Origin: Ephemeroptericola cinctiostellae | GTDB lineage: Bacteria; Pseudomonadota; Gammaproteobacteria; Burkholderiales; Burkholderiaceae | Direction: 5' to 3' | Length of the DNA: 64,000 nt | NCBI RefSeq assembly: GCF_003339525.1 | Contig: NZ_CP031124.1 | Location: 2,170,001 to 2,234,000 of the forward strand | Shown: piece by piece, positions 62,697-64,000 of the stretch | Position numbering within the stretch: the first letter of the stretch is position 1 | Layout of the letters: every line of letters starts with the position of its first letter | Program-made: the position numbers and the translations under genes | The notes under the pieces: model-generated | What the model saw: only the letters and a program-made list of their open reading frames with translations | What the model was told of the DNA's origin: nothing | Database searches by the model: none

Positions 62697-63463
62697 TTGA
62701 CTTGCAACGCAGTCACGCGTGCTTGATGCATGATCGCTTTCATGTCGCGCACGGCCTTTTCCAAACCGTCGAACACAGCCCGAGCAACAATGGCATGGCC
62801 AATGTTCAGCTCATCGATCACGGCAATCGCTGCAACGGCTTGCACGTTGCCATAATGCAAACCATGCCCCGCATGAATGCGCAAACCCAAGCGTTTCCCC
62901 TCCATTGCAGCCACACGAATGCGCTCCAACTCACGCGCTTGCGCTTCATCGTTCGGTGCATCGGCATAGCAACCCGTATGCAACTCAACCACGGGCGCAC
63001 CGACGTCCGCTGCCGATTGCATGGCTTCAACCGTTGGATCAACAAACAAAGACACCTGCTGCACGCCCGCTTCGGTCAAACGCACAATCGCCGACTTGAC
63101 TGCATCACGATACGTCACCACATCCAAACCGCCCTCTGTCGTCACTTCTTCGCGCTTTTCAGGCACAAGACAAACATCACGCGGTGCAATCATGCACGCA
63201 TGGGCAATCATCTCGTCAGTGATCGCAGATTCTAGGTTCATGTAAGTGTGCAGTCGATGATTTTTAAAGGCCGCTGCCAACTCAGCCACATCGGCATCTT
63301 GAATGTGTCGACGATCCTCACGCAAATGCACGGTGATTAAATCAGCCCCTGCCATTTCCGCGACCTCTGCCGCCACCAACGTCGATGGATAAACCGTGCG
63401 ACGCGCCTGACGCACCGTCGCAACGTGGTCAATGTTAATGCCTAAACGAATGTGATTGTTCAT
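62693..63463 (-). CDS. pdxJ: pyridoxine 5'-phosphate synthase
   Basis: A 256-residue TIM-barrel enzyme making pyridoxine phosphate from 1-deoxyxylulose 5-phosphate and 3-amino-2-oxopropyl phosphate. The start [21 protein letters not shown] and [11 protein letters not shown] near residue 47-57 are standard. It continues the normal order recO-pdxJ-acpS-nagZ. Confidence 0.95.
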   Translation of the reverse strand: MNNHIRLGINIDHVATVRQARRTVYPSTLVAAEVAEMAGADLITVHLREDRRHIQDADVAELAAAFKNHRLHTYMNLESAITDEMIAHACMIAPRDVCLVPEKREEVTTEGGLDVVTYRDAVKSAIVRLTEAGVQQVSLFVDPTVEAMQSAADVGAPVVELHTGCYADAPNDEAQARELERIRVAAMEGKRLGLRIHAGHGLHYGNVQAVAAIAVIDELNIGHAIVARAVFDGLEKAVRDMKAIMHQARVTALQVK

Positions 63464-63612
63464 AATGAGCCCAAATGATGTGTGGTGAAATTCGTCGATG
63501 ATCCGATATTTTATGCCTAGGCTTGTTCGATTTTTTAGGCTTTGTACGGCTTTTTAGCTCAAAAACCCTAAAAACAAACAAGCAGAATATGAGGTTTGAT
63601 TGCGGTGAACCC

Positions 63613-64000
63613 TTATAATTGGTGCAGCTCGATGAGTAAATTTCGGGTGTACAGCGGCCGTTCACCAATGTGGTGATGCAATAAAAAACGCAATAAATGT
63701 TTAGACTCCAGTGCAGTTTGTGCAGCATGGAATTGATTTCGTTGCAAATCAAGTAAGGTTTGCCCGTGGACAACATGCATCTCATTCGGCGCAGGGGCAA
63801 CACCGATGCGAACCCATTCATGCGCCGATACCGCCAACCCATAACGCGCTTCAGGCACAATCGCATCGTTCTCAACAGTTAAAGGCACACCATACCCCAA
63901 CTCGCGCAGCAATGCCAACTCAAAACCTCGTAAAGCCGCCGCATGCTCGGCCACGGTGCTCAAGCTCAAATCAGCCAAACTGTGCTGATACACATCGAAC
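63613..64000 (-). CDS. recO: DNA repair protein RecO, N-terminal part missing
   Basis: The frame is open to the window edge, giving about 129 C-terminal codons of RecO. The visible FELALLRELGYGVPL and the later C-terminal helices fit RecO, which loads RecA on SSB-coated DNA. The Zn-binding cysteines of other RecO proteins are not visible; betaproteobacterial members lack them. The position next to pdxJ supports the call. Confidence 0.85.
   Translation of the reverse strand, partial: FDVYQHSLADLSLSTVAEHAAALRGFELALLRELGYGVPLTVENDAIVPEARYGLAVSAHEWVRIGVAPAPNEMHVVHGQTLLDLQRNQFHAAQTALESKHLLRFLLHHHIGERPLYTRNLLIELHQL

Noticed and set aside
63435..63875. 146-codon minus-strand frame overlapping recO
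   Set aside because: It is a shifted frame across the recO end and the recO-pdxJ spacer, with no family features.
1..64000. tRNA or rRNA genes, an intact insertion sequence or prophage
   Set aside because: I looked for tRNA 3' ends with a T-arm, conserved rRNA segments, transposase and phage genes, and saw none.

Overview
The window reads as a stretch of chromosome from a betaproteobacterium of the order Burkholderiales with unusually moderate GC content for that order. The evidence is gene order: rpsP-rimM-trmD-rplS followed by a Nudix hydrolase and a CobD-like protein; prpB-prpC-acnD; recO-pdxJ-acpS-nagZ; and the long envelope run frr-uppS-cdsA-dxr-rseP-bamA-skp-lpxD-fabZ-lpxA-lpxB-rnhB. 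I cannot name the genus. No rRNA, tRNA, CRISPR array, phage or intact insertion sequence was recognised.

Layout. 1-4000 (minus) holds a partial CobD/CbiB-like gene, a CoA-type Nudix hydrolase and the ribosomal/tRNA maturation operon with a readable promoter. 4040-8030 holds a divergent lrp/dadA pair, then an AT-rich patch with a TetR regulator and an HPP membrane protein. 8282-15814 holds radA, an unknown secreted protein and the 2-methylcitrate (propionate) genes. 15872-18478 is an AT-rich 868-residue ABC-type ATPase with a central CxxC and a HEPN-like C-terminus; it resembles the RloC/PrrC anticodon-nuclease class and sits between two perfect palindromes. 18561-24342 holds a UDG-superfamily glycosylase, an unknown secreted protein, htpG with a heat-shock promoter, a DUF1993 gene and hpt, with three different short tandem-repeat arrays in the spacers. 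24343-27136 is an arsenic operon (arsR-arsI-arsC-acr3) with a perfect 42-bp palindrome over its promoter and start codon. 27581-31200 holds sodB, redox enzymes and an orphan gene flanked by repeats. 31208-37797 (minus) holds lipA-lipB-ybeD-xerC-DUF484-dapF and two lipid A acyltransferase-like genes. 37840-43349 holds metK with a long leader, a VWA protein, an EamA transporter, a sulfurtransferase and a Tat-exported intradiol-dioxygenase-like lipoprotein. 43452-45257 holds two linked unknown genes that look like an effector and a membrane partner. 45587-64000 (minus) holds uup, an rRNA methyltransferase and the envelope run, then nagZ-acpS-pdxJ-recO.

The conserved genes work in a few linked processes: translation apparatus maturation, isoprenoid/lipid A/outer membrane assembly (dxr and uppS feed undecaprenyl phosphate, cdsA feeds phospholipid, lpxA/B/D and the acyltransferases make lipid A, bamA/skp/rseP insert and survey outer membrane proteins), lipoate synthesis, propionate catabolism and arsenic resistance. 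The accessory candidates most worth a second look are the ATPase cassette at 15813-18567, the 43452-45257 pair, the tandem-repeat arrays next to start and stop codons, and the dRS3-like palindromic repeats near 13.0 and 27.3 kb.
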